Of a stretch of DNA of 64,000 bases, positions 6,283-14,613 are shown piece after piece. Made by a program: the position numbers and the translations under genes. Position 1 is the first letter of the stretch, and every line of letters begins with the position of its first letter. The DNA comes from a virus: the IMG/VR virus record IMGVR_UViG_3300010354_000050, positions 1-64,000 of that record; one strand, 5' to 3'. The notes beneath the pieces are model-generated. The model did not search any database. It had not been told where the DNA came from and saw only the letters and a program-made list of their open reading frames with translations.

Positions 6283-6307
6283 GTTTCCTTCAATCATAAA
6301 AAAAACA

Positions 6308-8248
6308 ATGACCGACAATTACTCAGGAAAAACTGACCCTCAGACAGAAAACATTCGTAGGTCTGTCAAAGCACGTAAGTACCTCAAGAAGGGGGATTCA
6401 GAAAAAAGCAAAGAAAAGGAAAAGCCCACCGATGCTTCTACCTTATATGAAGAAGGTATAAAGCTAATGGAAAAATGTGGGTTTATTGCTGAACTTTGTG
6501 AAGGTGGGCACCACATCAACCACAGGATTTTAAGGGCCAAACCGCCTGCTGAACTAAAGGGTATAAATTTCCCACCAAACTTTTCACCCCTCCAAGATAT
6601 TTCAACTTTACAGGACTTTGCTAAGCTAGAAGCTGTTTTTGATGATGTCCCAAATGAAATCAGGGACTTTTGGGCACCCTTATTTAGACCAAAAGCAGGT
6701 GAAACTGAATTAGCTAATTTCGCTGAAAGATTGTTAGCTATGAAGCGGATTAACAATCAACAAAATATGTACGAAGTTCTAGACTACGGCCATACTTTTG
6801 ATCCTTCTGGGGAGTTGTGCGGAAATAGCTTTGTTTCTAATCCAAGGGTTTGGGTTCCTGCTAAATCTTGGTTTGATCCTAAGCTCCAAGATGTCTCCTT
6901 AGAAGACATTTTTACTATTTTTCCTAAAGCAGAAATAGAAGTCTTAAGGTTGATGCTCGGCAGAATTGGGGTTGGAAGAAGTAACCACTTGCCGCCTAAC
7001 TTTTCTGTTCCTGTTGACCATACCTCTAGGATGGCAGCAGTCATTGTTGGTAAAGATCCAGGTTTAGGGAAATCTACAATCTTTAATGGCCTTACAGCAG
7101 CTTTATCTTTTTGTGGATTCAATACTCATACCTTTAGGTCTACTGATGACAGGTTTGGCATGAAAGAGGCTGCTTTAGCTGATGTAGCCTACAAAGATGA
7201 TACAGCTATGAAATCATTAGGGAAATTTCTAGCTTCTGAGGAAACCAAGATCCTAATTACTAATGGACTATTCCAAGCAGAGCAAAAATTTCAGAACCCT
7301 GAACAAATTTGGCCCAAATGTGTTCTCATTGTAAATAGCAATGATTGGGATCCTTTTTTTGCTTATGATCTTGATCCAGGAATTATTGATAGGATCAAAA
7401 TCCTATCTACCTACAGAAGTTTTGAAGTAGATAAGAATAAGTTAGACCTTGAAGCAAGTGTTTCTGAAGGCACTCCAGATTTAAGACCTAAGACCCACTT
7501 ACCCTATTTAGCTAATAAGCTAGATGTAGATGTAAAAGCCCTGTATTTGTGGTGTTTGCGTTTAGCTACAGACAGATTTTGGGAAATTATATCTGACAAA
7601 TCTGATCCTAGTGTTAACTTCCTAGAAAAAGAAGTCAGATATTGGACTACTAGGTTAAGAATCAGGTTCAAGGCTGATACTTCTCAAGCCATTGTCAACG
7701 CAATGGCCTTGTGTTCCGCCTTAAGGGATGGAAACAAGTGTGAGCAACACTTCATTCCAGAAATTTCTCCTGATGTTCTGAGCAAATATCTTAAAGATTT
7801 GTTTTTTGTGGGTGTAGACAAATCTACCAAATCTTTAATAGACGTTATGAAGCAGAAGTGGGAAGAGGCAGGTAGGACTTCAACCCACTATTACCAAGGT
7901 TTTAGGGAACTGAAGTGGAAATCCTTACAACTAGCCATAGAAACTCATGCTAATTCAACAAACATTTCCAAACCTTCTGCACAAATTTTGAAAGAAATGC
8001 TGGAAAAGATTGAGCTTAGGGATGGATTTAGAGTTTCTACAGGGATTTCATGGGTTATTAGTGATTGGAATAATTGCCGATATTCTTTAGATGAAATTAA
8101 CTCTGAAGCAAAGGAACTTCTGAAATACCTGACAGAAGATCAACTGAATCGTTTAACTAATAGGGGCATTAAGCCTACATCAGATTGGTTAGATAACCTA
8201 GACTACAGCCCAGACCGTGCAGAATTATTTAGACCAGGAATGGATTAA
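6308..8248 (+). CDS. Replicative helicase / primase-helicase, P-loop superfamily 3 type (646 aa)
   Basis: ATG 6308 is chosen over a TTG at 6281 that lies in the hairpin. A Walker A motif GKDPGLGKST sits at about residues 248-257 and an acidic Walker B-like DVAYKDD about 40 residues later, followed by a sensor-type VNSNDWDP and an arginine-containing DPGIIDRIKIL segment. This layout fits the SF3/D5-like helicases that open phage replication forks. The N-terminal 240 residues have no recognised primase motif, and the C-terminal part is helical. It follows the SSB-like gene and precedes nblA in one operon. Confidence 0.78.
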   Translation: MTDNYSGKTDPQTENIRRSVKARKYLKKGDSEKSKEKEKPTDASTLYEEGIKLMEKCGFIAELCEGGHHINHRILRAKPPAELKGINFPPNFSPLQDISTLQDFAKLEAVFDDVPNEIRDFWAPLFRPKAGETELANFAERLLAMKRINNQQNMYEVLDYGHTFDPSGELCGNSFVSNPRVWVPAKSWFDPKLQDVSLEDIFTIFPKAEIEVLRLMLGRIGVGRSNHLPPNFSVPVDHTSRMAAVIVGKDPGLGKSTIFNGLTAALSFCGFNTHTFRSTDDRFGMKEAALADVAYKDDTAMKSLGKFLASEETKILITNGLFQAEQKFQNPEQIWPKCVLIVNSNDWDPFFAYDLDPGIIDRIKILSTYRSFEVDKNKLDLEASVSEGTPDLRPKTHLPYLANKLDVDVKALYLWCLRLATDRFWEIISDKSDPSVNFLEKEVRYWTTRLRIRFKADTSQAIVNAMALCSALRDGNKCEQHFIPEISPDVLSKYLKDLFFVGVDKSTKSLIDVMKQKWEEAGRTSTHYYQGFRELKWKSLQLAIETHANSTNISKPSAQILKEMLEKIELRDGFRVSTGISWVISDWNNCRYSLDEINSEAKELLKYLTEDQLNRLTNRGIKPTSDWLDNLDYSPDRAELFRPGMD

Positions 8249-8250
8249 TT

Positions 8251-8640
8251 ATGATGAATCAAATCAACTCTTTTGATGAAAAAACTAAGCGTGATGAAGG
8301 GATCAAACAAAAAAGGTTATATGACAGAACTATTGAAGAAGGGTTTGTCCTAGAACCTGGGAGCGATCCTCAAAACTTAATTGGAAATGTAGGGAATTTT
8401 GTAAAATTCCAAGTTTTCTGTGAAAGCTGGACAGAACATTACCTTTGTAAGCTCTATTTGGTATCTGATGGTGAAAAAGAAAATAACGCCTTTCACCTAG
8501 TCCCATTATGGCAAATTCTCAGGTTTCTAAAAGTTCTACCTCAACCAGATACTTTCTTTGAAGGAGAATTTATTGTAGGGATTAGGAAAAATGAAGGAAC
8601 AAGAACCTTTGTACCTGCTCTGCGTTTACCAAGAAAATAA
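8251..8640 (+). CDS. Hypothetical protein in replication operon (129 aa)
   Basis: Begins with tandem ATGATG two bases after the helicase stop, so it is probably translationally coupled. A beta-rich central region (VGNFVKFQVF, HYLCKLYLVS) suggests a small barrel, but no family is recognised. Operon position suggests a replication-related role (inference). Confidence 0.65.
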   Translation: MMNQINSFDEKTKRDEGIKQKRLYDRTIEEGFVLEPGSDPQNLIGNVGNFVKFQVFCESWTEHYLCKLYLVSDGEKENNAFHLVPLWQILRFLKVLPQPDTFFEGEFIVGIRKNEGTRTFVPALRLPRK

Positions 8641-8642
8641 AA

Positions 8643-8843
8643 ATGCCAGAAAACCTAAGCCTAGAACAGCAATTCGCCCTTGAAAGCTTTAAGCAAACAG
8701 TTCAAAAAATGAGCAAAGAACAAGCCCAAGTTTTCCTTGTTAAACTATATGAACAAATGATCATTAGAGAAACTATGTACAAAGAGTTTCTTAAGCATGA
8801 GTGGGGGATTGATTCTTCTCCTCAATCCTCTACCAATAGTTAA
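8643..8843 (+). CDS. nblA: NblA phycobilisome degradation protein
   Basis: The 66-residue product closely follows the NblA pattern: LSLEQQFALESFKQTVQKMS, then KEQAQVFLVKLYEQM and a YKEFLKHEWGID ending. Length and both helices match cyanobacterial NblA, which bridges phycobiliproteins and the Clp protease during nitrogen or sulfur starvation. Known phage homologues are thought to trigger antenna breakdown during infection. It lies two bases after the previous stop in the replication operon, so it is likely expressed early with the helicase. This gene is the strongest evidence for a phycobilisome-bearing host. Confidence 0.95.
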   Translation: MPENLSLEQQFALESFKQTVQKMSKEQAQVFLVKLYEQMIIRETMYKEFLKHEWGIDSSPQSSTNS

Positions 8844-8859
8844 AATAGGTAATTAAGAA

Positions 8860-9255
8860 ATGATTGATCTCAAAGAATTTATTGATCAAGGCTGGGAAGA
8901 TCAACAAAAGTATGACGCTGCTGCTGATCGACTAGGCCCAGAAGAACTTGAAATGGCTTGTTATATTCAAGATCGCTATGAAAAGATCATTGAATATATG
9001 GGCCACATGATTGAAGAAGTTGTTGAAGCTCGTAGGTTAGTTCCCAGACGTACTTGGAAAAAAGAAGAAATTTCCTACTTGCATTCTGACTTCCTTCGCA
9101 AAGAATTTATTAGTGAAATGTTTGACATTTTGCTTTTTCACCGTGCAGTACTAGCCTATGCTGGTATTTCAGGTGAAGAGTTTGAACAGGTAGCCATGGA
9201 AAAATACCAATACAATCTTCAACGCCCTGATCACAACCTAGGAAATAAAATCTAA
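8860..9255 (+). CDS. MazG-like / all-alpha dNTP pyrophosphohydrolase (131 aa)
   Basis: All-helical protein with the MazG/dimeric dUTPase metal-binding signature: E52-E53-x-x-E56 in HMIEEVVEARR and E86-x-x-D89 in SEMFDILLF. The family hydrolyses (d)NTPs to monophosphates and pyrophosphate; the long spacing and 131-aa length fit the phage dUTPase-like branch. The likely role is nucleotide-pool control or removal of dUTP, consistent with the deaminases and ThyX elsewhere in the window. It overlaps the next gene by one base (ATGA-type junction). Confidence 0.75.
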   Translation: MIDLKEFIDQGWEDQQKYDAAADRLGPEELEMACYIQDRYEKIIEYMGHMIEEVVEARRLVPRRTWKKEEISYLHSDFLRKEFISEMFDILLFHRAVLAYAGISGEEFEQVAMEKYQYNLQRPDHNLGNKI

Positions 9256-9587
9256 TGAAAACTTTTGCTGAGATGTTGGCTAAATCAATCTGCTTTGATA
9301 TTGATGATGTTGTAGTGAATGGGAAATTAATTGATCAATCTTTTATAGAAAAATTAAGGGAAGCTTATGAAAAAGGTTGGTATATCTTAATTTTCTCAAG
9401 ACGAGGGCAAGTTGAAACTAATGGTAACCCTTCTCTAGACAAGAGTAAAATTGTATTTGAAATTCAAAAAACCTGTGAATGGTTTGAAATCCCTTTTCAC
9501 CAAATTCAATTAGGAAAGCCTGTTTCTGCAATTACTATTGATAACTCAGCTATTACCACAGATACTTTTGAAAAGTTTGTTTTCTAG
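9255..9587 (+). CDS. HAD-like phosphatase domain protein (110 aa)
   Basis: Motif I is FDIDDVV (D15, D17), followed by a Ser in YILIFSRRG (motif II region) and a late GKP...ITIDNSA that resembles the Lys and acidic motifs III/IV. Size fits small phage HAD proteins, which often act as nucleotide or polynucleotide phosphatases. Substrate unknown. Last gene of the replication operon before a hairpin at 9617. Confidence 0.65.
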   Translation: MKTFAEMLAKSICFDIDDVVVNGKLIDQSFIEKLREAYEKGWYILIFSRRGQVETNGNPSLDKSKIVFEIQKTCEWFEIPFHQIQLGKPVSAITIDNSAITTDTFEKFVF

Positions 9588-9616
9588 ATCTTTTAAGAAC
9601 TCTAATTAAAAGCAAA

Positions 9617-9640
9617 GGGGTGGAATTTACCACCCCTTCT
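9617..9640 (+). terminator. Hairpin terminator
   Basis: GGGGTGG/CCACCCC stem with a 6-nt loop, followed by a weak T-tract (TTCT). Confidence 0.6.
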
Positions 9641-9656
9641 CAATAGTAAGGGAAAC

Positions 9657-9685
9657 TTGACAAATAGGAGAAATAGTGATATAAT
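9657..9685 (+). promoter_or_regulatory. Consensus sigma70-type promoter
   Basis: TTGACA (9657-9662) and TATAAT (9680-9685), 17-bp spacer. It is the only clear promoter of this type before 22 kb. Confidence 0.85.
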
Positions 9686-9712
9686 ACCAATGTATTTGTA
9701 AACATATAAATT

Positions 9713-9922
9713 ATGGATTTTGAAGATGTTTTAGGGAAAATAAGAACCTTTGATTATGGTACTGTTTGGGAAAGCTTTTTCAAAGTTGAGTATGGAATTG
9801 AATGGATGAAAACTGCATGGGAAGCTTTCAAAAGCATTAACAGTGATTACTTTGAATATATGGATTTAGAAGAAATTGCCAAAAAATATGTCATCATGTT
9901 GAATGAAGAGCTAGACAATTAA
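9713..9922 (+). CDS. Hypothetical protein, 69 aa
   Basis: First gene after the promoter at 9657. Acidic, Tyr/Phe-rich helical protein with no recognised domain. Its stop overlaps the next start (TAATG), indicating translational coupling to the deaminase. Confidence 0.65.
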   Translation: MDFEDVLGKIRTFDYGTVWESFFKVEYGIEWMKTAWEAFKSINSDYFEYMDLEEIAKKYVIMLNEELDN

Positions 9923-10362
9923 TGGAAAACCTTAATAAATGGGATTTTAGATTCATAGGATTAGCTAAAACAATTTCCCAATGGTCTAAAGATCCTGGAA
10001 CAAAAGTAGGAGTAGTTTTAGTAAAAGAAAAAAGAATCATATCCACAGGATATAATGGTTTTCCTGAAGGAATCAGTGATTCCCTAGAAAGGTACAATGA
10101 CAGAGAAATAAAACTTCTTTACACTGTTCATGCAGAAGTTAACGCTATATTAAATGCTGCTAAAAATGGCTCTGAAACCAGAAAATCTATTCTATATACT
10201 ACCTTTCCTCCGTGCATTAGTTGTTCAAAGTCTATAATTCAAGCTGGCATATCTACAGTTATTAGACCCTCCTTAAATAATATGCCCGAAAGATGGTTAG
10301 AAAATTTTCAAATAGCACAAGAAGTTTTATCTGAAGCTAAAGTTGTAATTAAGGAGTATTGA
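9922..10362 (+). CDS. Deoxycytidylate (dCMP) deaminase
   Basis: Contains the zinc site of the cytidine/deoxycytidylate deaminase superfamily: H70-A-E72 in TVHAEVNAILNA and P96-P-C98-x-x-C101 in FPPCISCSKS. The N-terminal FIGLAKTISQWSKDPGTKVG and the 146-aa length match phage and bacterial dCMP deaminases, which make dUMP for thymidylate synthesis. ThyX at 52419 would use the dUMP. Confidence 0.9.
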   Translation: MENLNKWDFRFIGLAKTISQWSKDPGTKVGVVLVKEKRIISTGYNGFPEGISDSLERYNDREIKLLYTVHAEVNAILNAAKNGSETRKSILYTTFPPCISCSKSIIQAGISTVIRPSLNNMPERWLENFQIAQEVLSEAKVVIKEY

Positions 10363-10365
10363 GTA

Positions 10366-10593
10366 ATGGAAAATTGTAAAGTTTGTCCAAAGTGTGAAGC
10401 AAAGTTTATCAATGGTCAACACTACTGGTCTACAGGGATGAAAGGGAACCCTGTAGATTTGGCTTCCCTTGTATGCAGACCCTATGGAGATAGTAGCTGT
10501 ATCAACCCTTGTGTAAATGTTCCTGGAGGAGTTACATGGGAAGATAGAGCAGGTAACTTTGAAGTTTCTTATAGAGAAGTAGATCTGCAATGA
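10366..10593 (+). CDS. Cys-rich small protein, probable zinc ribbon (75 aa)
   Basis: Eight Cys residues would be expected for a metal site; visible pairs are CKVCPKC near the N-terminus and CINPC in the middle. It overlaps the next gene by four bases. No family is recognised. Confidence 0.6.
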   Translation: MENCKVCPKCEAKFINGQHYWSTGMKGNPVDLASLVCRPYGDSSCINPCVNVPGGVTWEDRAGNFEVSYREVDLQ

Positions 10594-10865
10594 GCTATTT
10601 ATTAGTTTTAACTTTTTTTGCCCTAGTCGGTTCAATTTCTTTCTTAGGAATTAATGAGCCTGTAACTCTTTCTGCTGAAGAGCTTCCTTCGTTTGTTAGA
10701 CAATTAGCCAAAGAAGCCTTTCTAGAAGGAAGAACCATCATGAATAAAAATGACAAAGGACAGATAGAATCTGTTAGTGGTTCCAAATGGCAAGATCTAG
10801 AAATATTAGTATTAAGTTCCATTTGGATTAAAGAAATAGAGCGGTTAAAAGGATTGAAAAAATAA
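10590..10865 (+). CDS. Small membrane-anchored protein (91 aa)
   Basis: N-terminal hydrophobic segment (residues 2-20) is a signal anchor, followed by a soluble helical domain with an RTIMNKND segment. It overlaps both neighbours by one to four bases within the long operon. Not recognised. Confidence 0.6.
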   Translation: MSYLLVLTFFALVGSISFLGINEPVTLSAEELPSFVRQLAKEAFLEGRTIMNKNDKGQIESVSGSKWQDLEILVLSSIWIKEIERLKGLKK

Positions 10866-11362
10866 TGAAGGAAGTTATTGAAAAATATGAACCCCTTGTT
10901 CACAAATTAGCCCGAAAATATTCCTACCTAGCTCCTCAACTAAGCCATGAGGATTTGGTTCAAGAGGGTGTAATAGGATTAATAGATGCTTTAGAGACTT
11001 ACGATCCTAACAAAGGTAGCAAATTTATAACCTGGGCCTATTATAAAGTAATGGGTGGGATCACATCTTGCAAAAAATTCAACCGCAAAACTCCCTATAA
11101 TGTAGACAAAGTTCAACTTGATCATGAACCATTTTACTTACCCGATGGTAAGATTGAAAAAGTTGTAAACACTTTTGCAAAGAAACCTTTGCACAGGGAG
11201 ATCATTAAACTAAAGTTTGGTTTATTTGGCTACCCTGAAATGACTAGCAAACAAATTGCTAGAGAACTAAAGGTTTCTAAAACCCTAGTAGATTCTGCTC
11301 TATATGAATTTAAGAAAAAAGTAAGAGTAAATTGTCCTGATTTGCTAAAATATATTTTATGA
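10865..11362 (+). CDS. Minimal phage sigma-70-family factor (165 aa)
   Basis: Residues about 8-85 resemble sigma region 2 (VHKLARKYSYLAPQLSHEDL, then GVIGLIDALETYDPNKGSKF and TWAYYKVMGGI). Residues about 115-155 form a region 4-like helix-turn-helix (MTSKQIARELKVSKTLVDSA). Region 1 and most of region 3 are missing, as in small alternative or phage sigmas. It would redirect host RNA polymerase to phage promoters, probably for late genes. It is the first of two sigma-like proteins in the window. Confidence 0.85.
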   Translation: MKEVIEKYEPLVHKLARKYSYLAPQLSHEDLVQEGVIGLIDALETYDPNKGSKFITWAYYKVMGGITSCKKFNRKTPYNVDKVQLDHEPFYLPDGKIEKVVNTFAKKPLHREIIKLKFGLFGYPEMTSKQIARELKVSKTLVDSALYEFKKKVRVNCPDLLKYIL

Positions 11363-11670
11363 CCCTTATAATTCCTGACAGAGTTGTAAAGATTTCTGAT
11401 AGCACTTGCCCTATTTGCAGTCAACTATCTGAGTTTGATCTTTCTGTATGTTTGACGCTTAATATAGGCCTCACAGAAATTCACTTGAATTTTTTGCATA
11501 ACTATCCTAACTATTACCAGTATGTTTTGCAAAATTTTGTTGATTCAGAAGGGTTAGTAAATGTACCCATCTATCTAGTTTTAGAAAGAGACATTATTAC
11601 AAAATCTATTTTAGGAAACCCTTTTCTGAATGAAAATGAATTTGTAAAAAAGTTACTCAGCTTGCACTAA
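11359..11670 (+). CDS. Possible thioredoxin-fold protein (103 aa)
   Basis: A STCPICSQL motif follows a beta-strand-like VVKIS, and a NVPIYLVLE segment near residue 75 could be the cis-Pro strand of a thioredoxin fold. Length about 100 aa fits. The rest is not close to known thioredoxins, so a simple zinc-binding CxxC protein is the alternative. It overlaps the sigma gene by four bases. Confidence 0.4.
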   Translation: MTLIIPDRVVKISDSTCPICSQLSEFDLSVCLTLNIGLTEIHLNFLHNYPNYYQYVLQNFVDSEGLVNVPIYLVLERDIITKSILGNPFLNENEFVKKLLSLH

Positions 11671-11677
11671 CAGGAAA

Positions 11678-12373
11678 ATGAAAAAAACTGCCATAGTATT
11701 AGGAATAAGTGGAACTATTGCCCTAAGCGCTTCTGCCATAGCTAGTAGCACCATTAGCACAACTCCTCATTGTACCTTTATGGTTCCCGGCCCAGCTACC
11801 CAGGAAAATTCAGTAGGGTGGTATTTAGATGGCCAGCATAAACTAGATGTACCAGATACTTGGACAACTTCTAGAACTTACAAAGAATTAGCTCAATATG
11901 GCTGGTGCAATGTTAGTTTATTAACCCCTAGCTCTCACCAGATCGAAGAAATTAAAATTGGAGATTCTGTTGGAGATTTCAAAGTAACCAGTAGTTTCGG
12001 AAGTAGGGAAAGTCCTTGTCCAGGGTGCAGTAGTTGGCACCCTGGCATTGACGTTAATACTCCTGTTGGTATCCCCTTGGTATCTCCTGGTAATGTAGAG
12101 GTGAAGTGTTGGACAGATGGAAGAGGCGGCGGATTAGTTGGAGAATTTTTGTATGAAGGTATGGTTCATCAATTTCTCCATATAGACCAATGTATACCTG
12201 GCCCAAAAGTCTATGGTGATGTTTTTGCTGCTACAGGTAATACTGGGAAAGGTACTGGCCCACACCTTGATTATAGGGTTAAAATGGTAGATAGTCAAGG
12301 CAGAATGGCTAGAGTTTATCCCCCAAGACAAGTATTAGAATTTGTTGTAAATCCAGAAAAGTTTATCCAATGA
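11678..12373 (+). CDS. M23-like peptidase with shared N-terminal wall module and signal peptide
   Basis: Residues 1-22 are a signal peptide-like segment (KKTAIVLGISG...). Residues 32-77 are a module shared with the next two genes (C..., GWYLDG, LDVPDTW, YKELAQYGWC). Residues about 100-225 are a LytM/M23 metallopeptidase domain with H121-x-x-x-D125 (HPGIDV), H168 (FLHID) and a degenerate GPHLDY in place of GPHLHF. The change of the second His of HxH to Asp may weaken or alter zinc binding. Probable peptidoglycan cleavage at lysis or virion stage. Its stop overlaps the next start. Confidence 0.8.
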   Translation: MKKTAIVLGISGTIALSASAIASSTISTTPHCTFMVPGPATQENSVGWYLDGQHKLDVPDTWTTSRTYKELAQYGWCNVSLLTPSSHQIEEIKIGDSVGDFKVTSSFGSRESPCPGCSSWHPGIDVNTPVGIPLVSPGNVEVKCWTDGRGGGLVGEFLYEGMVHQFLHIDQCIPGPKVYGDVFAATGNTGKGTGPHLDYRVKMVDSQGRMARVYPPRQVLEFVVNPEKFIQ

Positions 12374-13101
12374 TTGAAGCTTTTATACCAATTGACCCCA
12401 GTACAGTAATAAATAGTGCTACACCTGAAGCTCTCCCGTGTGAGCAGATAATAATTGGAGAACCTAATTCAGATGGGCAGAATACTTGGCACCTTAATGG
12501 CCAAGAAGTTCTAGCAACTCCCGGTGCTTGGAACATCTGGAGAGTATATGAAGAACTTGAAAGTTATGGATATTGCAAAGCGCCTTTTACAAAAGCTGAA
12601 GGGGCTAAAATAAGATGGGGTCATGAAAATTTCTCCCCTCTGGAGCCTATGCCATCTGAAGGTGGTGAAGCCTTAGGAGAATTTGTAGCTAAACAAGCCC
12701 TAACCTGGACAGGAGTTTACTATCGCCAAGGTGTCAAAGAAAGATGTGCTGAATGGGTTAGGCACGTATATGGGCAAATTAATGTTCCTGTAGGGAAAGC
12801 AGCAACAAGTTGGGGGCCACTCATGGCAGATAGCTTTTATGGAGAAGGAGATGAACTTGGAAAAATGATCTTTAACCTAGAAGATCTTAGACCTGGTGAT
12901 ATTGTAATGTATGAAAATACCTATAGTGGGCCTGGTAGGGTTCTCCCTGGATATATGGGTGAATCCAAAATTACCCATGTCGCTATTTATGTAGGGGAGG
13001 GGATGATAGTTGACCGCCCAACTTCCCAAGGGTCAGTTAGACATAGATCCATTCACACCTTCAAGTTCCATTCAGCCCTTAGACCCCATGCTTTGCTTTA
13101 G
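12370..13101 (+). CDS. NlpC/P60-type cell-wall peptidase with shared N-terminal module
   Basis: Residues 24-69 repeat the module of the previous gene (C24 ... ATPGAW ... VYEELESYGYC). Residues about 105-240 resemble an NlpC/P60 or CHAP cysteine peptidase: C126 in KERCAEWVRHVYG and H203 in KITHVAIYVGEG, with LRPGDIVMY between them. Such enzymes cut peptidoglycan stem peptides. The start overlaps the previous stop (ATGA). Confidence 0.78.
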   Translation: MIEAFIPIDPSTVINSATPEALPCEQIIIGEPNSDGQNTWHLNGQEVLATPGAWNIWRVYEELESYGYCKAPFTKAEGAKIRWGHENFSPLEPMPSEGGEALGEFVAKQALTWTGVYYRQGVKERCAEWVRHVYGQINVPVGKAATSWGPLMADSFYGEGDELGKMIFNLEDLRPGDIVMYENTYSGPGRVLPGYMGESKITHVAIYVGEGMIVDRPTSQGSVRHRSIHTFKFHSALRPHALL

Positions 13102-13140
13102 TTTTATTATTGTAAACGTTATTGACAAGGAGTTATAATT

Positions 13141-13989
13141 TTGTTTGAACCATTAGGAGCAGCTTTAATCCTATCTACAGCAACTCCAGATGCCCCTGAG
13201 TGTTGGGAACTCCAACCTGGAGATCCTATGACATCTGAAATGGTGGGGTGGTATAACAAAGAAGGGGCTCATGTTTTAGATGTTCCCCATACCTGGACTA
13301 TAGACAGAACTTATCAAGAACTGGTAAGTTACGGTCTGTGTAACCAACCAGAATTTAATACAAAAAACATTATAGAAGAAAAATCTGATAAAGTATTTAA
13401 CACTCTGCCAATTGTTGTCCCTCCAACTTTCCCCTTAGAAGTTACAGATTGGGTACTACAAAGGTCTATTGGCAGAGCAGAAGGGACTAGAGACAGGAAT
13501 GGGAACCCTAACCAAGCTTGGTATGGGCACAACGATCCGGGTTGGCAAGGTAAATGTCAGAATATTGGATCATTTAGTTATCAGCATTGTGCAAACAACC
13601 CTGAAGAAGCAGATCAAAAATGGTTAGGAGTATTGAGAAATACTGCTGAACCTTTGATCCAAAATAGGGCTAAGGAAAGATTTGGCATACCTTTGTCTTC
13701 CGCAGCTTTAGTAGTTGGCCTAGATGCTTGGACACAATCTCCTGATGCAGGTAGAAGGTATGTAAAACACCTCCCTTCACCTGATCCCAGTCCCGAACAA
13801 TTAATTGCAGCTAGGGTAGCAGCTTTGAATGAATCTAGGGGTGCAATTGGGGGGCCAGCGTGGTTTAAGGTAGAGCCAGACCAAGAAAGGAGGGTAAAGG
13901 CTATCCTAGGTCAACTAGAGATTTTGCATAATGAACAAAACGAAGCAGAAAGACAAAAGTTGCTCGAACAGCTAGAACAAAATAAGTAG
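13141..13989 (+). CDS. Lysozyme-like cell-wall glycosidase with shared N-terminal module
   Basis: The start is TTG 13141, set by an AAGGAG Shine-Dalgarno eight bases upstream. Residues 21-67 repeat the shared module (C21 ... GWYNKEG ... LDVPHTW ... YQELVSYGLC). The catalytic part contains GRAEGTRDRNG (candidate acid E114), AWYGHNDPG and GSFSYQH, a pattern seen in cyanobacterial and phage lysozyme-like proteins. The C-terminus is a Gln/Glu-rich helix. Together with the two previous genes it makes a three-enzyme wall-degradation set. Confidence 0.7.
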   Translation: MFEPLGAALILSTATPDAPECWELQPGDPMTSEMVGWYNKEGAHVLDVPHTWTIDRTYQELVSYGLCNQPEFNTKNIIEEKSDKVFNTLPIVVPPTFPLEVTDWVLQRSIGRAEGTRDRNGNPNQAWYGHNDPGWQGKCQNIGSFSYQHCANNPEEADQKWLGVLRNTAEPLIQNRAKERFGIPLSSAALVVGLDAWTQSPDAGRRYVKHLPSPDPSPEQLIAARVAALNESRGAIGGPAWFKVEPDQERRVKAILGQLEILHNEQNEAERQKLLEQLEQNK

Positions 13990-14004
13990 GAAACTTTCAA
14001 ACCG

Positions 14005-14223
14005 ATGCAAGACCAAATTCAAGAATGTGTCAATATTTTGACAGGTTACTTTAATTCTGAGAAGGAAAGAATCAAACAAAAAGAATATCAAATTCAAAGT
14101 TGCCTTGATACTCTTTCAGTTATTGAAAAAGAATTGAAACAAAAAAATCAAGAATTAGAAAATCTTAAAAAACCTGTATCCTGGCATATGAATTTGCTAG
14201 AAGTAGTTAGGCAATTTGTCTAA
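14005..14223 (+). CDS. Coiled-coil protein (72 aa)
   Basis: Residues about 15-55 are a Lys/Glu/Gln heptad-rich coiled coil. It ends with VSWHMNLLEVVRQFV. The location behind the wall enzymes and before a terminator would fit a spanin or regulator, but there is no signal peptide or lipobox, so no function is assigned. Confidence 0.6.
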   Translation: MQDQIQECVNILTGYFNSEKERIKQKEYQIQSCLDTLSVIEKELKQKNQELENLKKPVSWHMNLLEVVRQFV

Positions 14224-14245
14224 TCTATAAAATAGAAAAGCAAAG

Positions 14246-14276
14246 GAAGGGAGAACCTGCTTCTCCCTTCTTTTTT
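14246..14276 (+). terminator. Rho-independent terminator after lysis genes
   Basis: Stem GAAGGGAGAA/TTCTCCCTTC, loop CCTGC, six T. Confidence 0.9.
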
Positions 14277-14304
14277 AGCCCCCCTGTTGCTATTAAAGAA
14301 TAAA

Positions 14305-14550
14305 ATGAAACATCCTGAATGCTGCAAAAAGAATTTTTTTGAAAAAATTTCAACATCCTTTGTAGATTCTATTGGAAAAATATCTAAAGACCCAACTATA
14401 GCTAGTTCAGAAATTATAGAAGAAAGGTTGAAAGTTTGCCAAAATTGTGATAGACTTAATAAGTCCTTAGGGATTTGCAAGGAGTGTGGTTGTATAATTA
14501 AGCTAAAAACCCAGTTTGATGCTGTAAGTTGTCCATTAGGAAAATGGTAA
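14305..14550 (+). CDS. Small zinc-binding protein (81 aa)
   Basis: ATG 14305 is preferred to an upstream TTG. The C-terminal half has CQNCDRL, then CKECGCIIKLKTQF and CPLGKW: six Cys spaced like a zinc ribbon seen at the C-terminus of many small phage proteins. A second Cys pair (PECCKK) is near the N-terminus. Role unknown. Confidence 0.7.
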   Translation: MKHPECCKKNFFEKISTSFVDSIGKISKDPTIASSEIIEERLKVCQNCDRLNKSLGICKECGCIIKLKTQFDAVSCPLGKW

Positions 14551-14613
14551 TTGTTAAAAGTTGAAGGGTAAATTTTTCAAACCTGATAGTGAAGTAGTTG
14601 TTATTTTCTTCAG

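Noticed and set aside
6340-7122. Two minus-strand ORFs inside the helicase gene
   Set aside because: Antisense shadows of a frame with Walker motifs.
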